Source: JAOZHU01 sp964506435 (GTDB lineage Archaea > Thermoproteota > Bathyarchaeia > Bathyarchaeales > Bathycorpusculaceae). Taken from it: a stretch of 29,754 nt of DNA. This document shows, one piece after another, positions 7,306-14,524 of this stretch (its first letter is position 1; each line of letters begins with the position of its first letter). Location of the stretch: the NCBI GenBank assembly GCA_964506435.1, contig CAZDLK010000019.1, positions 1-29,754 on the forward strand. Direction: 5' to 3'. The notes under the pieces were generated by a model. It did not search any database, was not told the DNA's origin, and saw only the letters and a program-made list of their open reading frames with translations. The position numbers and the translations under genes were made by a program.

Positions 7306-8934
7306 ATGAGAAGCGACGAGATAAAAAAAGGCATAGAAAAAACACCCCACAGAGCACTCTTGAAAGCGTTAGGCTTAACAGACGGAGACATGGCTAAACC
7401 GTTCATAGGCATAGCAAGCAGCTACACAAACCTAGTTCCAGGACACATACACCTACGCAGCATCGCCGAAGCAGCAAAAGAAGGCATCCTCGCAGCAGGC
7501 GGCGTGCCCTTTGAATTCAGCACCATAGCCATCTGCGACGGCATCGCCATGGGGCACGAAGGCATGCGCTACTCACTGCCCTCGCGCGAGTTAATAGCTG
7601 ACTCAGTGGAGCTTATGTCACAAGCGCATCGCTTAGACGGCTTAGTTCTAGTCACGAACTGTGATAAAATCACTCCAGGCATGCTTATGGCAGCAGCGCG
7701 ATTAGATATTCCAGCCATAGCTGTAACAGGTGGGCCAATGGCTTCAGGTTGGCTCAACGGAAGGAAAATTGGCTACTCCAATGTTCCAGAAGCTCTAGGC
7801 AAGTTTGCAGCGGGAAAATTAAGCCGCGAAGAACTGCTTCAACTGGAAAACGCAGCGTGTCCAGGCTGTGGTTCATGTAATGGCATGTTCACGGCGAACA
7901 CGATGGCCTGTGTAACTGAAGCATTGGGTATGTCTTTGCCTTATTGTGCTACGGCTTTGGCTAATAGTGCGTTGAAGATGCGTATTGCTAAAGAGTCGGG
8001 TGAGCGAATTGTCAAGCTTACTAATGATAACGTGAAGCCTTCAGATATCCTGTGTAAAGAGGCTTTTGAGAATGCTGTGGTGGTGGATATGGCTTTGGGT
8101 GGTTCCACGAACACTGTTTTGCATTTGCCAGCTATCGCCAAAGAGGTAGGTGTTTCTTTGCCTTTGGCGGTTTTTGATGAAACGGGCAAGCGTGTTCCGC
8201 ACTTGTGTAATATGATTCCTAGTGGTCCTTTTGCTGTGGAGGAGTTGCATGCTGCTGGTGGGATTCCTGCGTTGATGAATGAGTTGAAGCCGTTGCTTAA
8301 TGTGGATGCGTTGACTGTGACTGGGAAAGCTATAGGCGAGAATGTTGCAGGTGCCGAAGTGTTGGATGCCAACGTTATTCGTCCGTTGGATAATCCTGTG
8401 CACAAGGAAGGCGGAATTGCCATATTGACAGGTAATTTGGCGCCTAAAGGCTCTGTGGTGAAAACAGCTGCAGTCTCGCCTAAAATGCTTCGGCATAGTG
8501 GTCCTGCGAGAGTTTATGATTCGGAAAAAGAAGCCATCACAGCAATTAGGGGACATGCAGTGCAGCCTGGCGATGTTGTAGTAATCCGCTATGAAGGTCC
8601 TAAGGGTGGACCTGGGATGCCTGAGATGCTGTTTCCGACTGCGACGATTGCTGGTATGGGCTTAAGCGAGTGTGTGGCGTTGATTACGGATGGGCGGTTT
8701 TCAGGTGCTACGACTGGGCCTTGTGTTGGGCATGTTGCGCCTGAAGCTTTTGAAGGTGGTCCAATCGCGATACTTAAGGATGGGGACATTATTGAAGTTG
8801 ACATTCCTAAGAGGGTTTTGAATGTGAAGTTGTCGGCGGAGGAGATTCAGAGGCGTTTGGCAGTGTGGAAGCCGCGGAAGCCGAGGATTACGAAGGGTTA
8901 TTTGGCGCGGTATTCGCCGACACCAGCAGAGTAA
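7306..8934 (+). CDS. ilvD: Dihydroxy-acid dehydratase
   Basis: IlvD dehydrates 2,3-dihydroxy acids to 2-keto acids in valine, isoleucine and leucine synthesis, using an iron-sulfur cluster. At 542 residues the length is normal for the family. The signatures are ICDGIAMGHEGMRYSLPSRE (Cys77), TNCDKITPGM (Cys119) and CPGCGSCNGMFTANTM (Cys185, Cys188, Cys191). The first, second and last of these cysteines are the likely cluster ligands. Near the C-terminus are RYEGPKGGPGMPEM and TDGRFSGATTGPCVGH. The gene points the same way as the LeuA-family synthase at 11810, with an accessory block between them. Codon usage changes along the gene: the first third prefers A/C-ending codons and the rest T/G-ending ones. 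Confidence 0.97.
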   Translation: MRSDEIKKGIEKTPHRALLKALGLTDGDMAKPFIGIASSYTNLVPGHIHLRSIAEAAKEGILAAGGVPFEFSTIAICDGIAMGHEGMRYSLPSRELIADSVELMSQAHRLDGLVLVTNCDKITPGMLMAAARLDIPAIAVTGGPMASGWLNGRKIGYSNVPEALGKFAAGKLSREELLQLENAACPGCGSCNGMFTANTMACVTEALGMSLPYCATALANSALKMRIAKESGERIVKLTNDNVKPSDILCKEAFENAVVVDMALGGSTNTVLHLPAIAKEVGVSLPLAVFDETGKRVPHLCNMIPSGPFAVEELHAAGGIPALMNELKPLLNVDALTVTGKAIGENVAGAEVLDANVIRPLDNPVHKEGGIAILTGNLAPKGSVVKTAAVSPKMLRHSGPARVYDSEKEAITAIRGHAVQPGDVVVIRYEGPKGGPGMPEMLFPTATIAGMGLSECVALITDGRFSGATTGPCVGHVAPEAFEGGPIAILKDGDIIEVDIPKRVLNVKLSAEEIQRRLAVWKPRKPRITKGYLARYSPTPAE

Positions 8935-9001
8935 CGCTTTGTGCACTAGTGCGTGGGAAAAACTATAGCCCCTCTATTTAAACTATAAATAGCGTAGGAA
9001 G

Positions 9002-9133
9002 CTGTGCGGGATAGACCCTCTGCTGGTTTCTGCATTGACGGCTGTTAGGCTTCAAATATGCTGGTTGGGCTTTTTAGAATAGCCCTTGTGTGATAAAGCG
9101 CTTTACTTTTCTGGCGTTCACCTCCCGCAGCAG
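9002..9133 (+). ncRNA. Possible structured RNA between ilvD and the accessory block
   Basis: A TATA-like run (TATTTAAA, 8976-8983) is followed about 25 bases later by TGCGGGA (9005-9011). This pairs perfectly with TCCCGCA (9123-9129). With one bulged G, flanking CTG (9002-9004) pairs with CAG (9131-9133), giving a ten-pair closing stem. Inside are a hairpin GGGCT/AGCCC (9067-9071 and 9081-9085) and the palindrome TAAAGCGCTTTA (9094-9105). No open reading frame covers the region. It matches no RNA family I recognise: no tRNA T-arm, no clear C/D boxes, and too short for SRP or RNase P RNA. The pairing may be chance. Confidence 0.3.
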
Positions 9134-9214
9134 ACACTGACACGGTGTGCTCCCTGCAAAAACCCACAGAACAAAACAGACAATCAACAATCCCAAAATT
9201 GAGCCGATAGTCAA

Positions 9215-9371
9215 ATGAAAAAAATCCTCGTAGCCCTCCCAGATGGAGTTATCAATATTCTGGACAACGAAGTTGTTCCTAAAATCGGGAAGGTCATTCA
9301 GACACTCTCAGAACTATCTTATAATCAATTGGTTATCGGAGCATGTCTACCTGTCAAAAAAGGAGGGATAA
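9215..9371 (+). pseudogene. Ribbon-helix-helix protein gene with two apparent frameshifts
   Basis: Three reading-frame pieces join into one RHH-like protein of about 52 residues. From the ATG at 9215 to 9289 the frame gives a strand and helix A (MKKILVALPDGVINILDNEV, ending PKIG). A second frame gives EGHSDTLRTI up to about 9318, with the S-D-x-x-R-T-I signature of helix B. A third frame gives IINWLSEHVYLSKKEG and stops at 9369-9371. Each switch is repaired by adding one base: one G in the run at 9287-9289, and one base near 9319-9321. The reconstructed stop lies one base before the next gene, as in an intact operon. The gene is either recently inactivated or mis-sequenced. Read literally, the first frame stays open to 9424 but the sequence after PKIG is no longer RHH-like. 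Confidence 0.65.
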
Positions 9372-9372
9372 C

Positions 9373-9525
9373 ATGTCAAAAAACAGGACTAAAAAAGAAC
9401 TTTCAGAAGAAGTTGACCTATTAGACACCATGCTATCAAGTCTTATTGACTTGCTCGAAGAAAAAGGAACACTAACGCGGGCAGAATGGGAAAAAATGCT
9501 TAAAGGAAATACTCAGCTCGGTTAG
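9373..9525 (+). CDS. Small helical protein, downstream partner of the RHH gene
   Basis: This 50-residue protein looks like a two-helix hairpin. A charged N-terminus (SKNRTKKELSEEVD) is followed by helix one (LLDTMLSSLIDLLEEKG), a turn (TLTR) and helix two (AEWEKMLKG). The LLEEKGxLTxxEWE pattern resembles short SHOCT-like C-terminal oligomerisation segments, but the function is unknown. A near-perfect ribosome binding sequence AGGAGGG (9361-9367) sits six bases before the ATG, and the reconstructed RHH gene ends one base upstream, so the two were translated together. It probably acts with the RHH protein, for example as a dimer-stabilising partner; this is inference. An open frame from an upstream start at 9343 exists but has no binding site. 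Confidence 0.65.
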   Translation: MSKNRTKKELSEEVDLLDTMLSSLIDLLEEKGTLTRAEWEKMLKGNTQLG

Positions 9526-9527
9526 CT

Positions 9528-10613
9528 TTATGCTATTTTAATTTTTTGTGCTACAGACTCCAATCGTTTAACCAATGTTGGGTTTACTGCCGATTTAGTC
9601 TGCAAATATTTTTTCATGCTCTCTACACCCAACAAGTTTCGCACTTTTAGGGCTTCTCTTCGTTGTTCTGCCTTGTTGTAGTTTCGCAATGAAACATAAT
9701 TCATTGCTCTTCCAAATTGTCTACTAACTTCAGGATATTTGAAAAGATTATATGCGTATTTCTCTCGTGAAAAAACTTTGGCTCTAGGTTCTCCTTTACC
9801 TCCACGAGGCTTAAACGTACCACCAAAAACATCAACGTAAGCAAAAACACTAAGGAAGTCATCGGATACTGCCTCCCTTTGCTCAAAATGTGGAATACCC
9901 GCATTGTAAGCGAAGATTAGAGCCTTGTTAAGTGGAAGCTGACCATTTATTGTGGACAATATTAGCGTGAAGTCACCTACGTTTCCTATAATATCCTTGT
10001 AGTTGGCATCAATGGCAAATGCTCTAATGCCGTGAGATAAATACAAATCTAGTACGGGACGAGCAAACAAAAAGGGAATAAGCGGAATTGTTCCGACAAC
10101 TTCTTTTCCATTTCCAAATTTTTCAATTTCATCAATAATCAGACTCATCATTTGAACGTATTCTTGTACTTTCTTTGGTGAAAAAACTGGGGTTTTTCGA
10201 CCCACTTTGTACTCTTGTAAAAGCGCTGTTCTAACTGCTGGAAGAATAACTGCATCTTGGCTCGAGCTATGCAACGCATGGGCAATAACTCTTACTGTTT
10301 CTTCATTTGGAGTTGAATTATACTTAAGATTGAATATTACCGCGTTAAGCTTGTTAGGCAAGAATTCATATTTGACAGCATCGGAAAAAGGTTTTATTCC
10401 TCTAGTTAATAATGAGCCAATTACTCCCTCATCTACCTGACGGATGATTTCATTGATTCTAACTTTTCCGCTATCAGGGTCAAACCGGTTAGACCTTTGA
10501 CCAACAACTGGGCTTTCAAACGAAAAACTTCCATTGTAAGACGACACATCTTTTTTAACGATGCCTAGGTTGTCGTCTCGCTCAGTTTCACGGATTTTAA
10601 ATATTTGACCCAT
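9528..10613 (-). CDS. Uncharacterised 361-residue protein of the accessory block
   Basis: I do not recognise this family. The protein appears soluble, with no signal peptide or clear membrane helix. The middle (about residues 85-270) alternates hydrophobic strands and helices: NAVIFNL, DAVILPAV, VVGTIPLIPF, GIRAFAIDA, FTLILSTI and ALIFAYNAGIP. That suggests an alpha/beta barrel-like fold, distantly like TGT- or DpdA-type barrels, but no catalytic or zinc motif confirms it. A Gly/Lys-rich loop (FGGTFKPRGGKGEPRAK) and a basic helical C-terminus follow, which could contact nucleic acid. It starts 35 bases from the divergent winged-helix/UPF0175 fusion gene and shares its promoter region. It ends two bases from the convergent small helical gene. 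Its base composition is AT-richer than its neighbours, suggesting transfer. Confidence 0.75.
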   Translation of the reverse strand: MGQIFKIRETERDDNLGIVKKDVSSYNGSFSFESPVVGQRSNRFDPDSGKVRINEIIRQVDEGVIGSLLTRGIKPFSDAVKYEFLPNKLNAVIFNLKYNSTPNEETVRVIAHALHSSSQDAVILPAVRTALLQEYKVGRKTPVFSPKKVQEYVQMMSLIIDEIEKFGNGKEVVGTIPLIPFLFARPVLDLYLSHGIRAFAIDANYKDIIGNVGDFTLILSTINGQLPLNKALIFAYNAGIPHFEQREAVSDDFLSVFAYVDVFGGTFKPRGGKGEPRAKVFSREKYAYNLFKYPEVSRQFGRAMNYVSLRNYNKAEQRREALKVRNLLGVESMKKYLQTKSAVNPTLVKRLESVAQKIKIA

Positions 10614-10648
10614 AATTATTTAATGTTGAATTTTACCATTTAAGACTT
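10614..10648. promoter_or_regulatory. 35-base bidirectional promoter
   Basis: The whole gap between two divergent ATG codons is 35 bases. TTATTTAA (10616-10623) is about 25 bases before the plus-strand ATG. CTTAAATGG, read on the minus strand around 10645-10637, is about 25 bases before the minus-strand ATG. Both messages would be leaderless and their promoters overlap, so one bound regulator could control both. Confidence 0.55.
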
Positions 10649-11218
10649 ATGTCGTATTTAGATGATTATGGTCTAAGTCAACCTGCAAGAAAATGGTCGC
10701 TCTTAGCGTTGTCTATTCAGGATAAAAGCAGTCAAAGAGACATGGATATTCTTCATTTAATGAAGGTCGTTCGGTACTTTGAGTATTTGCGGGATACAAA
10801 AGAAATCGAGTATTCTAACTTCAAATTGGGGGTTGTGTCGTTTGAACTGAAGCAGAACATAGAAACTCTCGAGGAGTCAGGGTTGATTGAAGAGCAAAAC
10901 GGAAAATATGTTCTTACAGATGAGGGTGAAAAGATAGTCGAAGAAATGGAGAAGGGTTTCGATAGAAAAGACCTGCAAAAACTAGTTTTTGCTAAACAGC
11001 AACTCAATGATTTATCACCAGATGAAACAATGTACTTCATGTATCGTCTTATCCCAGAGTCACAAGTTAATTCTACCGAGTTCACACGCTTGGAAAAGAA
11101 AAAGGCTTCTCTGGTTCGTTGTCTATTCCTAAAAGGAAGAATAAATTCCAACACCGCCGCCAAGTGGCTTGATATGAGCGAGACTGAGTTTCTTGACTTC
11201 GTCCGAGACTGCAGCTAG
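10649..11218 (+). CDS. Winged-helix protein with UPF0175-like C-terminus (antitoxin-like)
   Basis: This 189-residue protein seems to have two parts. Residues about 25-105 resemble winged-helix proteins of the YwgA type: a helical start (MDILHLMKVVRYFEYL), a helix-turn-helix (FELKQNIETLEESGLIEE) and a wing (QNGKYVLTDEGEKIVEEM). Residues about 145-189 resemble the UPF0175 antitoxin core, with LVRCLFLKGRINSNTAAKWL followed by DMSETEFLDFVRD. UPF0175 proteins are known partners of DUF3368 PIN toxins, and such a PIN gene overlaps the end of this one by 26 bases. The likely role is antitoxin and autorepressor. The fusion with a winged-helix domain is unusual to my knowledge. The ATG is probably leaderless, about 25 bases after a TATA-like box. 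Confidence 0.7.
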   Translation: MSYLDDYGLSQPARKWSLLALSIQDKSSQRDMDILHLMKVVRYFEYLRDTKEIEYSNFKLGVVSFELKQNIETLEESGLIEEQNGKYVLTDEGEKIVEEMEKGFDRKDLQKLVFAKQQLNDLSPDETMYFMYRLIPESQVNSTEFTRLEKKKASLVRCLFLKGRINSNTAAKWLDMSETEFLDFVRDCS

Positions 11219-11726
11219 GGCTAAGTATATTTTCGATACTTCACCGTTAATAGTGCTGTTAGAAAAATGTGACCTAAGAGCGCAGCTCCTATATTTTGCC
11301 AAAAATAATACATTAGTCGCACCTAATCGCGTCATTGAAGAATATTCTGTTGGTGATGGAGAAAACCCAAAACCTGATATATCCACTTTTAAAGAGATTT
11401 TTTCCCAAATAGATGTTTCATTAGATAATGAGCTGTTGCCTTATTTCAACTACGATTCTTCATCAGGGGAAATATGGGTAATATCCTATGCTCGTCAACA
11501 TCCTGATTTTACTTGTGTGATTGATGAAATCTTCGGTAGAAATATTTGCGGTTTAATGAACGTAAAGGTGACTGGTACAATAGGTATTATTCGAGAAATG
11601 AAAGATTGTTGCTTGTTAAATTTCGATGAGCTAAAAGCGATTCGTAACAAGATAAAAAAGTGTAGATTTTATCTTTCAAAAGAAATGCTTAAGCAACTTG
11701 ACCAAATCTGTGGTCAGTCAAAATAA
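11193..11726 (+). CDS. PIN-domain nuclease, DUF3368/VapC-like toxin
   Basis: This 177-residue protein looks like a PIN-fold RNase. Acidic active-site candidates are Asp15 (IFDTSPL), Glu49 (NRVIEEYS), Glu93 (SSSGEIWVI) and Asp111 (CVIDEIF). The stretch KVTGTIGIIREMKDCCLL and the ending KCRFYLSKEMLKQL match the DUF3368 group, whose members are toxins paired with UPF0175 antitoxins. The start is a TTG at 11193 inside the upstream gene; no ATG or GTG lies before the first catalytic Asp, so overlap and translational coupling are needed. Coupling would keep toxin output below antitoxin output. RNA cleavage is expected from the family, but the target is unknown. Confidence 0.82.
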   Translation: MTSSETAARAKYIFDTSPLIVLLEKCDLRAQLLYFAKNNTLVAPNRVIEEYSVGDGENPKPDISTFKEIFSQIDVSLDNELLPYFNYDSSSGEIWVISYARQHPDFTCVIDEIFGRNICGLMNVKVTGTIGIIREMKDCCLLNFDELKAIRNKIKKCRFYLSKEMLKQLDQICGQSK

Positions 11727-11760
11727 GGTCAAATAACTTGGCAGTATCGGTGTATCGTAA

Positions 11761-11770
11761 GTTTTATATG
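11761..11770 (+). promoter_or_regulatory. TATA-like box for the LeuA-family gene
   Basis: GTTTTATATG at 11761-11770 predicts a transcript start near 11790. The literal open frame's first TTG codons (11772, 11784) would then lie outside the message, while the ATG at 11810 with GGGAT upstream lies inside it. Confidence 0.5.
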
Positions 11771-11809
11771 TTTGGGGTGTTTTTTGTTTTGGTTTGTAAG
11801 GGATGTAAA

Positions 11810-13331
11810 ATGGGGTATTGCTTTATCTAGCAGCCTACCTGAAAAAATAAGAGTTTTTGACACCACCCTACGCGATGGTGAACAAACCCCCGGAGTATCT
11901 TTAACACCTGAAAACAAACTGCGCATAGCACAGCGCCTAGATGAGCTTGGCGTAGACGTAATCGAAGCAGGCTTCGCAGCAGTCTCCGAAGGCGAGTTTG
12001 AATCAGTGAAACTCATCGCTGAAGCAGGCTTAAAAGCGGAAATCTGCAGCGCAGCACGCGGCACACAAGGCGACATCGACGCAGTAGCAAAAAGCGGAGC
12101 AGACAGCATCCACCTAATCATACCCGTCTCAGACCTACACATAGAGGCTAAACTGAAAAAAACACGCGAACAAATGCTACAAATAACACACGACATGGTA
12201 CACCACGCAAAAAACAGCGGCTTAACCGTGGAGCTGTCAGCTGAAGACGCAACACGCGCCGACATAGGCTACCTAAAACAAATATTCGCCACAGGCATCA
12301 ACGCAGGCGCAGACCGCATAGTAGCATGCGACACAGTCGGCGTCCTAACACCAGAAAAAGCCTACGCACTATTCGCAGAACTACGCAAATCACTCACAGT
12401 GCCAGTAATCAGCGTACACTGCCACAACGACTTCGGCATGGCCGTAGCAAACACAATCGCAGCCCTACACGGCGGCGCAAACCAATTCCACGCCACAATC
12501 AACGGCCTAGGCGAACGCGCAGGCAACGCGTCACTGGAAGAAATCGTGGTCTCACTCCGCTCACTATACAAACACAAACTCAACATCAAAACACAACTAC
12601 TCTACAACACCTCACAACTAGTACAACGCCTAACAGGCGTATACATGCAACCCAACAAAGCCATAGTCGGCGAAAACGCCTTCACCCACGAATCAGGCAT
12701 CCACACACAAGGCATGCTCGCAAACGCCGCAACATACGAGGCAATAGAACCTGAACTCGTAGGCGGCACACGGCGCCTAGCACCGGGAAAACACGCAGGC
12801 ACAGCAGGACTAAAAGCCGCATTAGCCACCATGGGCTTAACACCAAACGAAGACCAGCTTAAGGAGATTCAATCGCGCGTAAAAACCGTCGGCGACAAAG
12901 GCAAAACAGTCACAGACGCAGACTTGCTAGCCATAGCAGAAAGCGTCCTCGGCCTAAGCAAAGCAAAACCAATCCAACTACGAGAAATCACAGTAGTCAG
13001 CGGCAACACAGTCACACCAACAGCCTCCGTGCGACTCACGCTCAACAGCAAAGAAGTCAGCGGCGCAGCAGTCGGCGTAGGACCAGTAGACGCAGCCATA
13101 AACGCAGTTAAACGCGCAATCCAAGAAGTAGAACCCATCCTCCTAGAACAATACGCAGTGAAAGCAATCACCGGCGGCACAGACGCCATGGTAGAAGTGA
13201 TGGTGCGCATGCGCAAAGGCGACAGAACAGCAACCGCAATGGGCGTACGCGAAGACATCGTAATGGCAAGCATGGACGCCGTATTAGGCTGCATGAACGT
13301 GCTGTCCACAGACTACAACAATAAGCATTAA
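11810..13331 (+). CDS. leuA: 2-isopropylmalate synthase / citramalate synthase family enzyme
   Basis: The enzyme condenses acetyl-CoA with a 2-keto acid: 2-ketoisovalerate in leucine synthesis (LeuA) or pyruvate in the citramalate route to isoleucine (CimA). The barrel opens with FDTTLRDGEQTPG and contains SVHCHNDFGMAVANT and GLGERAGNASLEE. The C-terminal LeuA dimer/regulatory domain is present (about residues 370-500, with VVSGNTVTPTASV and GVGPVDAAI). Archaeal LeuA and CimA share these features, so the substrate is not settled. The best ATG (11810) is one base out of frame. Dropping one G from the run at 11812-11815 gives MGIALSSSLPEKIR and then the catalytic domain. Read literally, the open frame begins at TTG 11772. 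Codon use is strongly A/C-ending throughout. Confidence 0.9.
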
Positions 13332-13460
13332 CGCGCAGAAAACACACTGCCCTCTCTTTATTTTAAACTAAAAATATTGATCGCGCAGTTGGCAGACGTT
13401 AAGGAGTTCTTTCCTTTTTGCGTTGCTGCTGCACCATGCCAACGTGCGGATTTGTTCGAG

Positions 13461-13913
13461 TTACCATTTATCTGGACGCTTATAACTGAAAACAGGCTTA
13501 TTCTTCTTCGCATTCTCCACTTCCGAGAACATCTGAAAATACTCATTCTCCTTCTCACTCAAACGTTTACGTATCATCTCCAAAAGCACCGGCACATTAA
13601 TAGGCTTCACTACAAAACCATCAGACTGCTCATTAACCGCCCTCATCGCATATTCTATCGTAGGATGCCCCGTGATAATTACCCTAACCATTTTAGGTTG
13701 CATCCGCTTCAGTTTAGGAAGCAGCTCAACGCCTTTTATATCTGGCAAATCAACATCAATAAGAGCAATGTCAAAAGACACTTTTTCACAGCTTTTAACA
13801 GCTTTCTTGCCGTTCTCCACAGCCTCAACCGCGTAGCCCTCATCTTCCAAAATTGACGTAAGCATGCTCCTAATCTGTTCCTCGTCATCAACAATTAAGA
13901 TGTTAGCAATCAC
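13461..13913 (-). CDS. Stand-alone response-regulator receiver protein
   Basis: This protein is a single CheY-like receiver domain of about 120 residues plus a charged tail of about 30. The acidic pair Asp9-Asp10 (ILIVDDEE), phospho-acceptor Asp53 (ALIDVDLPD), Thr81 (VIITGHP) and Lys103 (FVVKPIN) are all in place, so phosphorylation is expected. There is no DNA-binding output domain, so it must act by protein contact or as a phosphate relay. No histidine kinase gene is nearby. Two in-frame GTG starts are possible. The one at 13913 has GAGG eight bases upstream and is preferred over 13922, which overlaps that sequence. The 130 bases after the gene hold nothing recognisable. Confidence 0.9.
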   Translation of the reverse strand: MIANILIVDDEEQIRSMLTSILEDEGYAVEAVENGKKAVKSCEKVSFDIALIDVDLPDIKGVELLPKLKRMQPKMVRVIITGHPTIEYAMRAVNEQSDGFVVKPINVPVLLEMIRKRLSEKENEYFQMFSEVENAKKNKPVFSYKRPDKW

Positions 13914-14041
13914 ACTTGCCACCTCTCTTTTTCCCCAACTGTGCCCTAACAGCCTAACGGCAAGAAGCCAAATATGTTTCTTGTGGATTTGAAATACACA
14001 TATTTGTTTTTGCAGGCTTACGCAGAATTTTGCTGAACGAA

Positions 14042-14077
14042 TTTATTTAAGCGCGTTTAACGCTATTTCTAGGGTGG
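14042..14077 (+). promoter_or_regulatory. Promoter and ribosome binding site of the 136-residue gene
   Basis: The TATA-like TTTATTTAA (14042-14050) lies about 35 bases before the ATG at 14084. GGTGG (14073-14077) is six bases before the ATG. The leader is therefore only about ten bases long. Confidence 0.5.
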
Positions 14078-14083
14078 TCTTTT

Positions 14084-14494
14084 ATGGCGAAAGTTGAGAG
14101 AACCCATGTTCTCGCATTAAAAGAGTTGGGGTATGGCCAAAGCTGCTACGCCATTGACGCTATGCACAAGCGGGAGATGGCTGTCCGCACAAAAGACTTA
14201 AAGGAAGTCACCAAGGAGACCGCGCAGCAGATAGCCGCTGTTGTAGGCGGCGAGGTTGCGGATTTGGTTATCGATTCGGCGACTGATTGGGCAATAGTGA
14301 TGAATCCCATTAAGGATTTGGAAATCTATTATGTTCTTCAGCGTTACAGCCCTGAGTTTGAAGATGAAGTGGCAACATTTTACGGCAAAGCAACCGCAAA
14401 CATCGGCATCCCAGTTGACGACCTCTACGACTTCACAAGACTATGCGCTAACGCGCTGGTTCGAGCCGCAAGAAACACTCGGAAACCCGCTTGA
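14084..14494 (+). CDS. Conserved-looking archaeal protein of unknown function
   Basis: I do not recognise this 136-residue protein. It appears soluble and mixed alpha/beta. An N-terminal segment (MAKVERTHVLALKELGYGQS) leads to a helix (TKETAQQIAAVVGGEV), a strand (ADLVIDSATDWAIVM) and YYVLQRYSPEFEDEV. It ends with a helix and an Arg-rich tail (ALVRAARNTRKPA). Its own promoter and good ribosome binding site, together with high coding regularity, support a real gene. It converges with the ThiF-family gene, leaving 30 bases between stops. There is one cysteine near the start (SCYAID) and one near the end (RLCAN), too few for an obvious metal site. Confidence 0.75.
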   Translation: MAKVERTHVLALKELGYGQSCYAIDAMHKREMAVRTKDLKEVTKETAQQIAAVVGGEVADLVIDSATDWAIVMNPIKDLEIYYVLQRYSPEFEDEVATFYGKATANIGIPVDDLYDFTRLCANALVRAARNTRKPA

Positions 14495-14524
14495 AAACTG
14501 CAACCGCCTCCAGCCGTGCAGTGG

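Noticed and set aside
8935..9214. tRNA or 5S rRNA in the gap after ilvD
   Set aside because: No T-arm, anticodon arm or 5S consensus was found; the pairing seen does not form a cloverleaf.
12326..12754. 142-residue Arg/Thr-rich open frame inside the LeuA-family gene
   Set aside because: Other-frame shadow of A/C-rich coding sequence; composition is not protein-like.
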